DNA of 64,000 nt, from the NCBI RefSeq assembly GCF_000153105.1, contig NZ_CH672377.1:152603-216602 (forward strand). The letters are read 5' to 3'. The notes under the pieces were generated by a model that made no database searches, had not been told where the DNA came from, and was given only the letters and a program-made list of their open reading frames with translations. The position numbers were made by a program, and so were the translations under genes. Shown in pieces: positions 9,721-19,700 of this stretch. Numbering within the stretch: position 1 is the stretch's first letter; every line of letters starts with the position of its first letter. The DNA is from Blastopirellula marina DSM 3645 (lineage in GTDB: Bacteria > Planctomycetota > Planctomycetia > Pirellulales > Pirellulaceae).

Positions 9721-10500
9721 ATGACTTCCGACCCACCGATCGTGAGCGTTCGCAACCTCGTCAAACGCTATGGCGAGCTGACCGTCCTCCGCGGACTGAA
9801 TGTCGATATCCAAGCCGGCGAAAAAGTCGCGATCATCGGCCCCAGCGGATCGGGCAAGTCGACTCTCCTGCGCATGTTGATGACGCTCGAAAAACCGGAT
9901 GACGGCGAGATCTTCATCGCCGGCACGCCGATGTGGCGCGTCGAGCGCAACGGATCCCAAGTCGCAGCTGACGAACCCCATCTGCGTCAGGTTCGCGAGA
10001 AGCTTGGAATGGTGTTCCAGCATTTCAACCTCTTCCCTCACATGACAGTGCAGCAAAACGTGACGCTTGCGCCTCGGTTAGTGCATGGGGAAGCAAGCGG
10101 CGCCGCGACGCAAACGGCCGAGCGTCTGTTAGATATGGTCGGACTGGCCGATAAGGCCGACGCCTATCCGGCCAAACTTTCAGGCGGGCAAAAACAACGC
10201 GTTGCGATCGCCCGAGCAATGGCGATGTCGCCGCAGGTCATGTTGTTTGACGAAGTCACCTCGGCCCTCGATCCAGAACTGGTTCACGAAGTGCTGTCGG
10301 TACTGCGCAAGCTAGCCAAAGAGACCGATATGACCATGCTGTTGGTGACGCATGAGATGGCGTTTGCCCGAGAAATCGCCGATCGCGTCCTCTTTTTTGA
10401 CGAGGGACGCATCCTCGAATCAGGCCCGCCTGCGGAGATCTTTACGTCACCGAAAGAGGAACGAACGCAGCAGTTCTTGCACTCGGTGCTTGATCGCTAG
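9721..10500 (+). CDS. ehuA: Ectoine/hydroxyectoine ABC transporter, ATP-binding protein
   Basis: ATPase that powers the importer, 259 residues. Walker [10 protein letters not shown] (40-48), Q-loop [13 protein letters not shown], signature [14 protein letters not shown], Walker [15 protein letters not shown] and switch histidine in LLVTHEM are all intact. Starts 14 bp after ehuD. The order here is B-C-D-A; in rhizobial ehu operons the ATPase gene comes first. Confidence 0.88.
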   Translation: MTSDPPIVSVRNLVKRYGELTVLRGLNVDIQAGEKVAIIGPSGSGKSTLLRMLMTLEKPDDGEIFIAGTPMWRVERNGSQVAADEPHLRQVREKLGMVFQHFNLFPHMTVQQNVTLAPRLVHGEASGAATQTAERLLDMVGLADKADAYPAKLSGGQKQRVAIARAMAMSPQVMLFDEVTSALDPELVHEVLSVLRKLAKETDMTMLLVTHEMAFAREIADRVLFFDEGRILESGPPAEIFTSPKEERTQQFLHSVLDR

Positions 10501-10594
10501 AAGAACCAAATTCCGATTCTACTTGCCGCCCGTTCGACGGCGTCGTATGTTGACGAGTCGTTCCCGTTGATTCATCCGCTGCAGAGTTCGCTCC

Positions 10595-10825
10595 ATGTCT
10601 TCGACTCCCGCACCCAGCGGCGCTGCTTTGTCCGCTGCGCGTCACGAACGTCTCGCCCTGTTGCAAAAGCAACTGCCCGACGGCCCCACGGCGGAACTGA
10701 TCACGCTGCTGCTAGAAGAATTGCAGGCAAGTCAGGCTCGACAAGCGGCGCTAGAAAAAGAAGTCTACGACCTGCAACTCGAACTCCAGCTGCGCGGCGT
10801 TTTTCGTCAGTCCTGTTGCGATTAA
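10595..10825 (+). CDS. Small predicted coiled-coil protein
   Basis: 76 residues, not recognised. Charged and rich in Ala, Leu, Gln and Glu; residues 40-70 (LLLEELQASQARQAALEKEV) read as a short amphipathic helix or coiled coil. It follows ehuA on the same strand after 94 bp, and its stop overlaps the end of the convergent GNAT gene by 4 bp. It may be an expressed small protein, but there is no strong ribosome-binding site. Confidence 0.4.
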   Translation: MSSTPAPSGAALSAARHERLALLQKQLPDGPTAELITLLLEELQASQARQAALEKEVYDLQLELQLRGVFRQSCCD

Positions 10826-11310
10826 GTCTTTCGGCCGGCGACACCGTGGCGCGCTGCTTTTTCCTTCGCTGGAAACCGCATTCGTAGAACATCCTGCCCT
10901 GTCGGTTCGTGATGCGTTACTTCTAGCGGCACAAATCCGTACCGATCGTAGAATGCTCGCCCGATCGAATTGGCGACAAAGACCTCGACTTCCAGCTCAC
11001 TGCGAAGCTGCACTGCTTTGTCCATCAGCTGTCGGCCGATCCCCAACTTCTGCCGTTCGGGTTGCACGAAGATCGCTCCAACCTCGCTGCCGATCAACGC
11101 GATAAATCCGACGACGTGCGAATTGTCTTCAAAGACCCAAGTCTCGGCTTTGACCAGATAGACGTTCGCGATACTCTCGCGCACCATCGCTTGAAATTCC
11201 GCCGTCAAAAATGGATGCGCAAGCTCGGACGCCGCCTCCCAGACTTCGAGAAGTTGCTCTAAATCGCGATCTTCATAATGTCGAATCTTACTTGTCACGA
11301 TGGATCGCAT
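10822..11310 (-). CDS. GNAT-family N-acetyltransferase
   Basis: 162 residues. The acetyl-CoA loop is FVQPERQKLGIGRQLMDKA (about residues 82-100), and NSIGRAFYDRYGFVPLEV (about 116-133) is the usual C-terminal GNAT segment. This resembles the YjaB-like putative acetyltransferases; the substrate is unknown. The start MRSIVTSKIRHYEDRDLEQL gives the usual beta1-alpha1 opening. Monocistronic, convergent with the small ORF at 10595. Confidence 0.8.
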   Translation of the reverse strand: MRSIVTSKIRHYEDRDLEQLLEVWEAASELAHPFLTAEFQAMVRESIANVYLVKAETWVFEDNSHVVGFIALIGSEVGAIFVQPERQKLGIGRQLMDKAVQLRSELEVEVFVANSIGRAFYDRYGFVPLEVTHHEPTGQDVLRMRFPAKEKAARHGVAGRKT

Positions 11311-11500
11311 CTCCCTATTTCTCCAGAAACGGGCGCGCCGGACGATAACGCCGCCCAGGGCAAAGCAGTCAGGACCGAGACACCCACCCGCGAAAAAGGT
11401 TCGGCAAATGAACCTCCGAAACCTCGTCCGATACTTGCATCCAGCCGCGCCGAAACGGAAAACGCAAACTTACTTCGTTAGCGACATGAGCAAGTAGAAG

Positions 11501-11872
11501 CTACGACTTTCGCCTAACCAAGATCGCGGCGAACAAGAAAATGATCCACTCGGCCGTCGCCAGCGAGTAGGTATCGGCCGGAATGTCGCTAAAGACCAGG
11601 AACCCGGCGGTCCGAAACGCGACTAGGCATCCGTGGATCAGCAGACAAAGCAGCAGTGGCGACTCGACATCGGTTGGCCGATAAAGCGGCCACAGAAAAG
11701 CAAGCCCAAGCGCAAACTCCAAACCGCCGTAGACCGTCAAAAACTCGGACTGACCGGAGCCTGGCTGAAGCGTGAAACCAACCACTTTCGATGTATGCTC
11801 AGGACTGAACGAGCACCACGCCGCTAGTAGCAGATAGACGGTCCCCACGATTGTCAAAAAGATACGCGCCAT
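11501..11872 (-). CDS. DUF4345-like integral membrane protein
   Basis: 123 residues with four hydrophobic spans (start MARIFLTIVGTVYLLLAAWC; SEFLTVYGGLEFALGLAFLW; LLLCLLIHGCLVAF; ATAEWIIFLFAAILV). The pattern with GGLE in span 2 suits the DUF4345 family; function unknown. I preferred the ATG at 11872 over the longer frame (to 12013), because the added residues are not conserved-looking and the membrane domain starts here. It is the last host-side gene before the tRNA scar. Confidence 0.68.
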   Translation of the reverse strand: MARIFLTIVGTVYLLLAAWCSFSPEHTSKVVGFTLQPGSGQSEFLTVYGGLEFALGLAFLWPLYRPTDVESPLLLCLLIHGCLVAFRTAGFLVFSDIPADTYSLATAEWIIFLFAAILVRRKS

Positions 11873-12095
11873 CAGAATTGAAGACTTCCTCTTGCAAAGA
11901 TTGTGCTTGCCGCCCCCCATCAAGCATCTTTTTAGAAGGCTCGCCACAAGTGACAACCGGCGAAATTCATCCCCCGTCCAATAAAAAAAGCGTCCTACGC
12001 ATATCCGACACAAATCCGGCTCTTATCCGACCGCTTATCCGAACAGGAGCCTTTTCGTAAGTCCTTATGGCACAGGGAATTTCACGTAAGCCCAT

Positions 12096-12131
12096 GAAAA
12101 AAGGCACCTTACGTGACTCGTAAGGCGCCTT
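12096..12131 (-). terminator. Intrinsic terminator of the ancestral tRNA-Val gene
   Basis: On the minus strand AAGGCGCCTTAC, a short loop, then GTAAGGTGCCTT followed by six T's: a strong stem with one G:T pair. It sits 6 bp past the end of the tRNA fragment, as expected for the native 3' context of that tRNA. Confidence 0.82.
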
Positions 12132-12134
12132 GAA

Positions 12135-12178
<44 letters not shown>

Positions 12179-12203
12179 TGGAGCCGGGAATGGAGGAAAG
12201 GCC

Positions 12204-12521
12204 TTATTTCTTGGGAGTTTTTGCGATTTCTGTGTCTAGGATTTCCACGAAATTCACGATTTGCACGCCGTTTCGTGCATTGATTCGTGCATCGAATTTT
12301 TGACCGAAAGGACTGGTCACCTTGTATTCGGAAAGAACCGTGCGGTCAGTCACACTCGATTTGCGGGCACGGCGAATCGGAAGACTCCGACTGGTCTTGA
12401 CGGACACTACCTTAGGCGTCGGCACGCTGGATATCCTGTGGTAAATCGTCAGGCCACGCCGATTTTGTGATTGATGGGGAGGTGTAGTTGACCGTGCGCT
12501 CACCCTGCTGAAGAACAACAA
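12204..12521 (-). CDS. Hypothetical basic protein, possibly broken at its start
   Basis: Frame of 105 residues rich in Lys, Arg, Ser and Val, ending VNFVEILDTEIAKTPKK. I do not recognise it. Its first residues lie inside the remnant of an ISAs1-type transposase gene on the other strand, so if the gene is real its original N-terminus was probably lost when that element inserted. It may equally be a chance frame in degraded DNA next to the integration scar. Confidence 0.25.
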   Translation of the reverse strand: MLFFSRVSARSTTPPHQSQNRRGLTIYHRISSVPTPKVVSVKTSRSLPIRRARKSSVTDRTVLSEYKVTSPFGQKFDARINARNGVQIVNFVEILDTEIAKTPKK

Positions 12522-12615
12522 AACGGCGAAAGTGGGGGTGAAGAAAGCAAGGAGGAACGACGGCTACTTGCTGGAAGTGTTGTTGGGGAAATGATTTATG
12601 GTGCGATCGCCGTGG
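12490..12615 (+). pseudogene. ISAs1-family transposase remnant with one terminal repeat
   Basis: The last ~30 codons read LLKNNKTAKVGVKK and NDGYLLEVLLGK followed by a stop (12592-12594), almost the C-terminus of the intact transposase at 57839-58969. The terminal repeat ATGGTGCGATCGCCGTGG at 12598-12615 is identical to the left end of that intact element, read in the opposite direction. The 5' part of the transposase is gone. The small differences (KKARRN against KNKRLKAGRN) show it derives from a related, not the same, copy. Confidence 0.8.
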
Positions 12616-12636
12616 ACTGAAATCGAGAGAAATGCG

Positions 12637-13743
12637 TCAGCGATTTTCCACGCGTGTCTTGAACAAGTTCCTCTGGATTCTACGAATTGAAGCATCCTCA
12701 TGAAGTTGCATCGGAGGCATTGGGTCGATTTGTAATAGCTCCTGTTCTCCGAACCGAAGTGCCAAAAGACCGACGTTGACACTGGCGACATGGATGATGT
12801 TCGTTCGCTTGTCATAAGCCAACGCGCGGATCATTCCGCAATGGAGGTTGACAGAGTCGATTTCTTTTTTCGTTCGCACGTCCCACAGACGCACCATGCC
12901 ATTATTGTGGGAAGAAAGCAGAAACGCCGGATCACCCGAGTTGCCTGCAACCGGTACAAGGTTAGCTACCGCGAAAATTGAATCTCCGAGCCGCCCCAAT
13001 TTCTTGCCAGAATTTGTATCCCATAATACGAGGTTACCAGAAGTGTCCCCGGAAGCGAGCATGTCACTGTTTCCGATGAAAGTCAAACTATCGATTGGGG
13101 TGTGTGATGGGGTTTCGAGAACGACTGAAGATTTCTCATCGGACATGCTCGTAACACAAATCTTTCCATCTTCTCCTCCCGATGCGATCAAGCTGCCATC
13201 TGGAGAAAATGCAATGCTACGCACCCCATGTTCATGCGTCACCTCGATGCTTCGATTTTTCTTTGTAGCAAGATCCCACAGAATTACCTTTCCATCGAGT
13301 CCTCCGCTCGCCAGTACTCCAGTTGCCGACCAGCCCAAACACAAAACTCTCGGCGGATGTCGTCCGACGTGCGAGAACCCGTTTGTTACGGCATTCCAAA
13401 TCGAAATCTCTCCACCTTCGATTCCGACCGCCTGGGCGTCAGACCTCGGTGAAGAAGCGCCACAAATAACAAATCCTTGATCATTTAATGGCGTTCTCAT
13501 GAAGTTGCGAAGCCGTTCGTCGGCAAGCTTGGCTGTTTGAAAGACGCGTCCGGAATGATTTGCCACTACCAAGCTGCAATCACGATTTCCATAAATCCCC
13601 AGTGCAAGATTGCTGTCCGACAATACGTTCATGCAAGTGACGAATCCGCTTGCGACCTCTCCAGCCGCCGCGATTTTCACAGCCATTTGGATTGACGTGA
13701 AATAGGCAACAGCAATAGCGAAGCCAACTATCAGTCTTTTCAT
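12637..13743 (-). CDS. Secreted WD40-repeat protein
   Basis: 368 residues with an N-terminal hydrophobic segment (LIVGFAIAVAYFTSIQMAV) that fits a signal peptide. It has several WD40 blades; clear ones end in KVILWDLATKKN, NLVLWDTNSGKK and MVRLWDVRTKKE, and one reads SIAFSPDGSLIASGGEDG. WD40 propellers are protein-binding scaffolds. The start codon lies 4 bp past the stop of the 6,110-residue RHS protein, so it is almost certainly its operon partner. A role in binding, displaying or neutralising that protein is inference. Confidence 0.8.
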   Translation of the reverse strand: MKRLIVGFAIAVAYFTSIQMAVKIAAAGEVASGFVTCMNVLSDSNLALGIYGNRDCSLVVANHSGRVFQTAKLADERLRNFMRTPLNDQGFVICGASSPRSDAQAVGIEGGEISIWNAVTNGFSHVGRHPPRVLCLGWSATGVLASGGLDGKVILWDLATKKNRSIEVTHEHGVRSIAFSPDGSLIASGGEDGKICVTSMSDEKSSVVLETPSHTPIDSLTFIGNSDMLASGDTSGNLVLWDTNSGKKLGRLGDSIFAVANLVPVAGNSGDPAFLLSSHNNGMVRLWDVRTKKEIDSVNLHCGMIRALAYDKRTNIIHVASVNVGLLALRFGEQELLQIDPMPPMQLHEDASIRRIQRNLFKTRVENR

Positions 13744-13747
13744 CGTG

Positions 13748-16700
13748 CTATTTCAGTATCCAGGTTGGTTCTTCTGGTAAATAAATCTTCGGAGGATCGC
13801 CTAGGCCGTATTTATACAGGAGTTCTTCGATTGCCTTTTTTGGGTTCGCAGAGTTTGCCGCCTTCATTATTTCTTGAGCAAGTTTAAGCAATCGCTCAGC
13901 CTCAGTCTTACAGTTGAGTATGGCTCCTCCATGGTGATGAGCTGAAGGCGATCCCGCTTCGCTCAACAAACGAAAAGCTTCTATTACGTAAGGATTCATC
14001 GAATCATTCCCCGCTATCTTGGCTCTGCCATTTTGCAGCGCTAATATTGCTGCGAGAACATCGTATGCCTGATCTTGATACCAGTGGGATGGATTGGAAG
14101 CGTCATTGCCATTTCCCCAACTATATGTTCCAATAATATTTCCCTTCTCGTCTGTGACGACTATGAATGTGTGGTCCAAAGGATTCAGGGGATGTGTCGG
14201 GGCCCACCCACCAATTGGTCGGTCTACAAGGTAAATCTCCAGTCCGCTCGGGTCAATGGCAAACGAAGGACTGTTCCCGACGTATCGATAGAGATTCGGG
14301 TCCATCGCATCGAAACCGAGAGGATCTGCGCTGATCCAACGGCCAAGTTCAGCTTCGTAATACCGGGCTCGACTATACTGCAAACTGCTTTCCTCATCCC
14401 TTTCTCTTCCAGTAAATGCGAACAAGAAGTCGACAGCGGAGTTCGTTTCGCTGGCGACTTGGCCAAAGGCGTCGTAGGCAAAATGATTGACAATGGTCGT
14501 TGCGTCAGTTCCGGCGTCATATTCGGCTAGGTCACGGACCGTCCCGAGATTATCGGTCAGCACCCAGAGGACATCACCCGCAGTAGCGGTGCTGGCGACT
14601 TCTTCGCTCGCTAGCACTTGGTCGACATGTGGGCCGTACAAAAAGCGATTGGTTAAATTGCCTGCCTCGTCGAAGACAAGCAGCATATGATCGCCCGCGT
14701 TGCCACGTTCTTCCCGCATGCCGTCGTAGATGTAAATCTCTTCAACCGCAGTTCCGCTGACAGCCCCATCGACATCGATCGACTTCACGATCCGGCGATT
14801 GAAGGCGTCGTACGTGTACTCGACTTCGTGCGTGACGACGGAGAGACTGTCCTTAGTGATGATGCTGGTAAGACGATTGCGGTAGTCCCAACTGTATTCA
14901 ATCACCTCGCCCGTCGAGATATTCGTCTTGGTTAGGCGGTTTCCTTCGTCGTCGTAAGTGTAATTGTAAGTGCCATCCGAAAGAATCTGATTGATGTCCC
15001 CCGTCGAATAACCACCGCCGATCCGGTTGCCGTTTTCGTCGTACGCGTACGACTCGTCGTCGGTAGTGCCGCTCCGGTCGGCGCCGGTCAACTGGTCGGT
15101 GTCATCGTAGTTGTAGGTGGCGTCTTCGGCCGAGTAGCCGTAAACAGTAAAGCCGGTCAGGCGGTTTCCTTCGTCATAGCTGTAAGTGTATTCGGCGAGC
15201 GTGCTGCTGCTGCTGCCTCCGTCGACGTGCGTGAGGCTCGTCAGCTGATCGGCATTGTCATAGCTGTAAGTGCTTGTCGCCACCGTTTCGGTACCGGCCA
15301 AGTCGGCATAACGCGTAATCGACGTGAATTGATACTTGTCTTCCGCGTCGTACGTAAAATCGACTCGCTTTTCAGCGACCGTGTTGCCGCCGACTTGGCC
15401 GGCCTGGGTGACCTGCGTCATCCGGTTCAGGTAGTCGTAGGCGTACTCGCTTTCCAGGTCGTCCGAGCCGTCGATCTCGACGGCCAGACTGATGCGACGG
15501 TTGAGGGCGTCGTACGCCTCGTCGATTACGACATCGAAGCCGAGCGCGGCCAAGTCATGCTCGGTGCTGGTGTTGCGGCCGAGATTATCGTAAATGAACG
15601 TGTAGGTCGCAGCCGAATCGCTTGCTTCGATCAGCTGCGATGCGGCGTCGTAGCTGTATGAAATTGTGTGGACGATCGACATGCCGTCCAGCCAATTTTC
15701 GGTGATGCGGCGCTGGAGATTGTCGTATTCGTAGTTAATCACCCGGCCGTTGCGGTCGATGTACTCGGTCAGATTGCCGGCAGAGTCGTACTCGTAGTAG
15801 CGCGTGTCGCTCAACTCGTTCGTGTTGGTCAGCATCCGGTTGAGCGCGTCGTACGTCCAGGTGGTCGTGTTTTCTTCCGGATCGGTCAGCGTCAGGCGAT
15901 TGCCGTTGGCGTCGTAGGTATATTCGGTCTCGCCTCCTTCAGCATCGGTTTTCAGGATGAGACGGCCGAGGTTGTCGTAGTCGTAACTCGTCTCATGCCC
16001 CAGGCGATCAGTCTCGCTGAGCGTGCGGCCGAGCGCGTCGTAACTGTAAACCGTCCACGCGGCCAGCAGTGAACCGGCCCCATCGGGATCGGGCGTCGTC
16101 ACTTTGATCGTGCGGCCCAGCGCGTCGTATTCATAGCTGGTCGCGCCATCAAGCGTGGACATCGACTCTAACTGCCCATCGTCATTGTAGACGTAGGTTG
16201 TGACAGGGGCCGCAAGCGGACCAGCGTCGTCGGGATCGGGCTCGGTGATCGACAACTGTCGTCCGAGCGCGTCGTACGTGTAGGTCGTGACGCCGCGGGG
16301 ATCGGTCATCGTGGCGATTTGGCCGGATGCCGTATAGGTATAGCTGACCGTTTGATTTTCGGCATCCTCGACGCTCGCCAGACGACCGTCGGCGCCATAG
16401 ACGTACGTCGTCACCGGGGCGGTCAGCGCCCCGCCGTCATCCGGATCAGGCAGAGTTTCCGTTAAGGTTCGACCAAGCGCGTCGTACGTGTAGCTGGTCG
16501 TCCGGCCCAGCGGATCGGTCATGCTGCTCAGTTGGCCAGCGGCGTCATAGACGTAGGTGGTGACCGGCGAAGTCGCCGCGCCGACGCCGTCCGGATCAGG
16601 CAGCGTGACCGAAATTTGTCGGCCGAGATTGTCATACTCGTAGACCGTTTCGTTCCCCAGCGGATCGGTCATGCTGACCAATTGCCCGTTGGCGTCGTAC

Positions 16701-19700
16701 GCGTAGGAGACTTCGGGCGCCGTCAAGGCGTCGCCCCCATCGGGATCAGGAGAGACCTCGGCAATTTTGCGGCCGAGATCGTCATACACGTAAGTGGTGA
16801 CGCCGCCATTGGGATCGGTCATGCTGACGAGCTGGCCAAACTCGTCATATTCGTAACCGGTGACCGGCGACGTGAGGGCGCCAGCGCCGTCCGGATCGGG
16901 CGAAGTAATTTCGACGACGCGGTTGAGTGCGTCATATTCGTAACTGGTGACATTGCCGAGAGCATCGGTTTCGGTCAGCACGTTGCCAGCGTCATCGTAG
17001 GTGGTGCTGCTGACCGGCGCCGTTTGCGGGCCTGCGCCATCGGGATCGGCCTGGGTGACGCTGGTGCGGCGACGGCGATTGTCATAGGCGTACGTGGTTG
17101 TCCCGACGGGCGTGGTGACCGACGCCAACATGCCGGCGGCGTTGTAGACATAGATCGTTGTCAGAGCGTTCAGCGCGCCGCCACCATCCGGGTCGGCGGT
17201 CTCGATTTCCACGCGGCGATTCAGTTCGTCATAGGCGTAAGTCGTCGTCCCGAGCGGCGTCGTCTCGGTCAGTAAATTCCCTTCGGGATCGTACGTATAG
17301 CTGGTCTCGACGCCAGCGGTATCGGTACGGCTGGCGACGCGGCCGAAGAGATCGTAGACCGTCGTTTCTGAAAGCGATAGCAGCGCGCCGCCCCCGTCGG
17401 GATCGGGATAGGTGACCGAAATCTGACGACCAAGATTGTCGTATTCGTAGGTCGTAACGCGACTGAGCGGATCGGTGATCGTGAGGATCTGCCCGTTGTC
17501 GTTGTAAGTGTAGCTAGTGACGGGCGCCGATAGCGGCCCGGCGTCGTCGGGATCGGCGCCGGTGACCGAGGTCAGCAATCCGTCGGTATAGGCGTATGTG
17601 GTGACGTTACCCAAAGGATCGGTAACCGTAAGGACATTGCCGTCGGTATCGTAGGTGTAGCTTGTTTCGGGAGAGGCTAGCAGGCCGGTATCGTCTGGAT
17701 CTTCTTCCGTTATTGAGGAAAGACGTCCATCGGAATCGTAGGTGTAGCTGGTGGTACGACCGTTGATTGTTTCCATTGCAACCAGGTCGAATGCGTTATA
17801 TGCATAGCTGATAACCGTGGCCGAAAGCGGCCCGGCGCCATCCGGATCGGACGAAGTAATCGAGATAACCCGATCGAGGCTGTCGTACGTATACGTCGTC
17901 GTATTGCCCAACTCATCGGTCTCGGTCAGCATATTGCCGGCCGCATCGTAGGTCGCTGTGGTAAACGCTTCGTCCGTTGTGCCAACGGCGTAAGTCGTTT
18001 TCGTCAGGTTGCCATATTGGTCATACTCAAACTCCGTTACGACACCATCGGCTTCGGTGATCGACGCTATCAATCCCTGTGGAGGATCGAACGCTATCGT
18101 CGGGGGTGACGTGTAGGTATACAAGGTGGTCAGATCGTCGGTCTCTAGGTTGTTTCCGTCGTCGATCTGCCCGATTATAGCTGTCTCGGAGAGGAGCAAC
18201 GCATAATTCGAGTCGTACGCGTATAGGGTGATGTTGCCGTTCGCATCGGTGAACTTGATCGGTTCGTTCCACGTCGCATGATATTCCCACTGTCTTACGG
18301 AGCCATCGGGCAGAATTTCCGTCAGGAGATTTCCACGGGAATCATAAGCGTATTCATAAACGGGCGTTTCGAGCGGGCCAGCTCCGTCGGGATCTGGTTG
18401 AATCATCTTAGTAACGAGGCCAGCTGCATTTCGCAGATAAAAGGTGATATTGCCGAGCTCGTCCTTAGTTCGAGTAATGTTCCCGTGTGAGTCGGTCGCA
18501 TAGTACGTAACAATACCGCTGCCGTTTACTATGCTTCCCCAGGTGTCATCCGCCTGCCCAAGGGGAGCTGGATTCTGGATGGTTCCGAGCCCTGCGGAGG
18601 CGAGACCGCGAGAGCTATACGAGTCATAGTAGACCGAGGAACCATCCGGCAGAATTTTCTGCGTTAGATTTCCATGGGAGTCGCGAATGTACTGTGTCGT
18701 TTTACCATTCGCGGCGGTAACCGAAGCAATTTCGCCGTGTGAATCGTAAGCGTACGTCTCCACCATCGGACTCAAGGCGCCTAGTCCATCAGGATCGGGC
18801 GAGGTCACCGTCTCAATACGGTTTTCACTGTCGTAGGTGTACGATGTCACGCGCCCGGCGATATCGGTAACGCTGGTGAGCAATCCGTCCGTGTAGGAAT
18901 AAGCGACCGTTTCGCCAAATGAGTTGGTAATTTCGGAAATTTCATCCGCGACGGCATCTCCGTCGCCGTCTGCGTAGGAGTAAGTGGTGGTTTGGCCATT
19001 CGCCTCGGTAAGTGTCTGGATACGACCATTGCTATCGAATTCAAGCGTTTGATCTGCTTGATTGGTCAGGGTGTAGCCGCCATCGCTGTTTTGAGTGAGT
19101 AGCGAATAGGGTTCGTCCGCCAGGGAGAAAGTGCCGTCTCCATTGGCCAGAAAATGCTTACCGTCGCCATCTCCCAAATCAATAATAGCCCCGTTAGCCG
19201 TGGCGGTGATCTTGCCGAGATCTGATATGCCACCATTCCCGAGGGAGCTATCCTGCTTGGAGACGGTTAGCTGTCCAGTGAATGTTGAGCTTGGCAATCC
19301 TGCATCAAAGCTATCGCTGCGAAGTGTAGCGGTATAGCTGTAAACGCCGGTCCCCATTTCAGAAACATTGAACTGATGGGAAAAGGGAACCGTGACATCT
19401 CCATACTGCGGAAGTTCATCGGTTGAGTAATAAATTGTCTCCGTCGATCCTCCATCCAGATACCAGTCTACGGCAATGATACTTCCGGGCGGGCGATATC
19501 CCGACAGTTTGAAATCGACGGAAACTTGCCGGTTCGTTTTTGAGCCGGTAGCGGGCTCAGGAGCTTTTTCGGGGGGGCCGACGGAGCAACTGCAGTCGCA
19601 ATTGCAAGGATCTTCGTCCTCGGTCGTCGTCGAGTCTTCCGCAGCTGTTGGTCCATTGGGAGCGACAGTCAGGGTAATTCGATCGGATAGTTCGCCAAGT

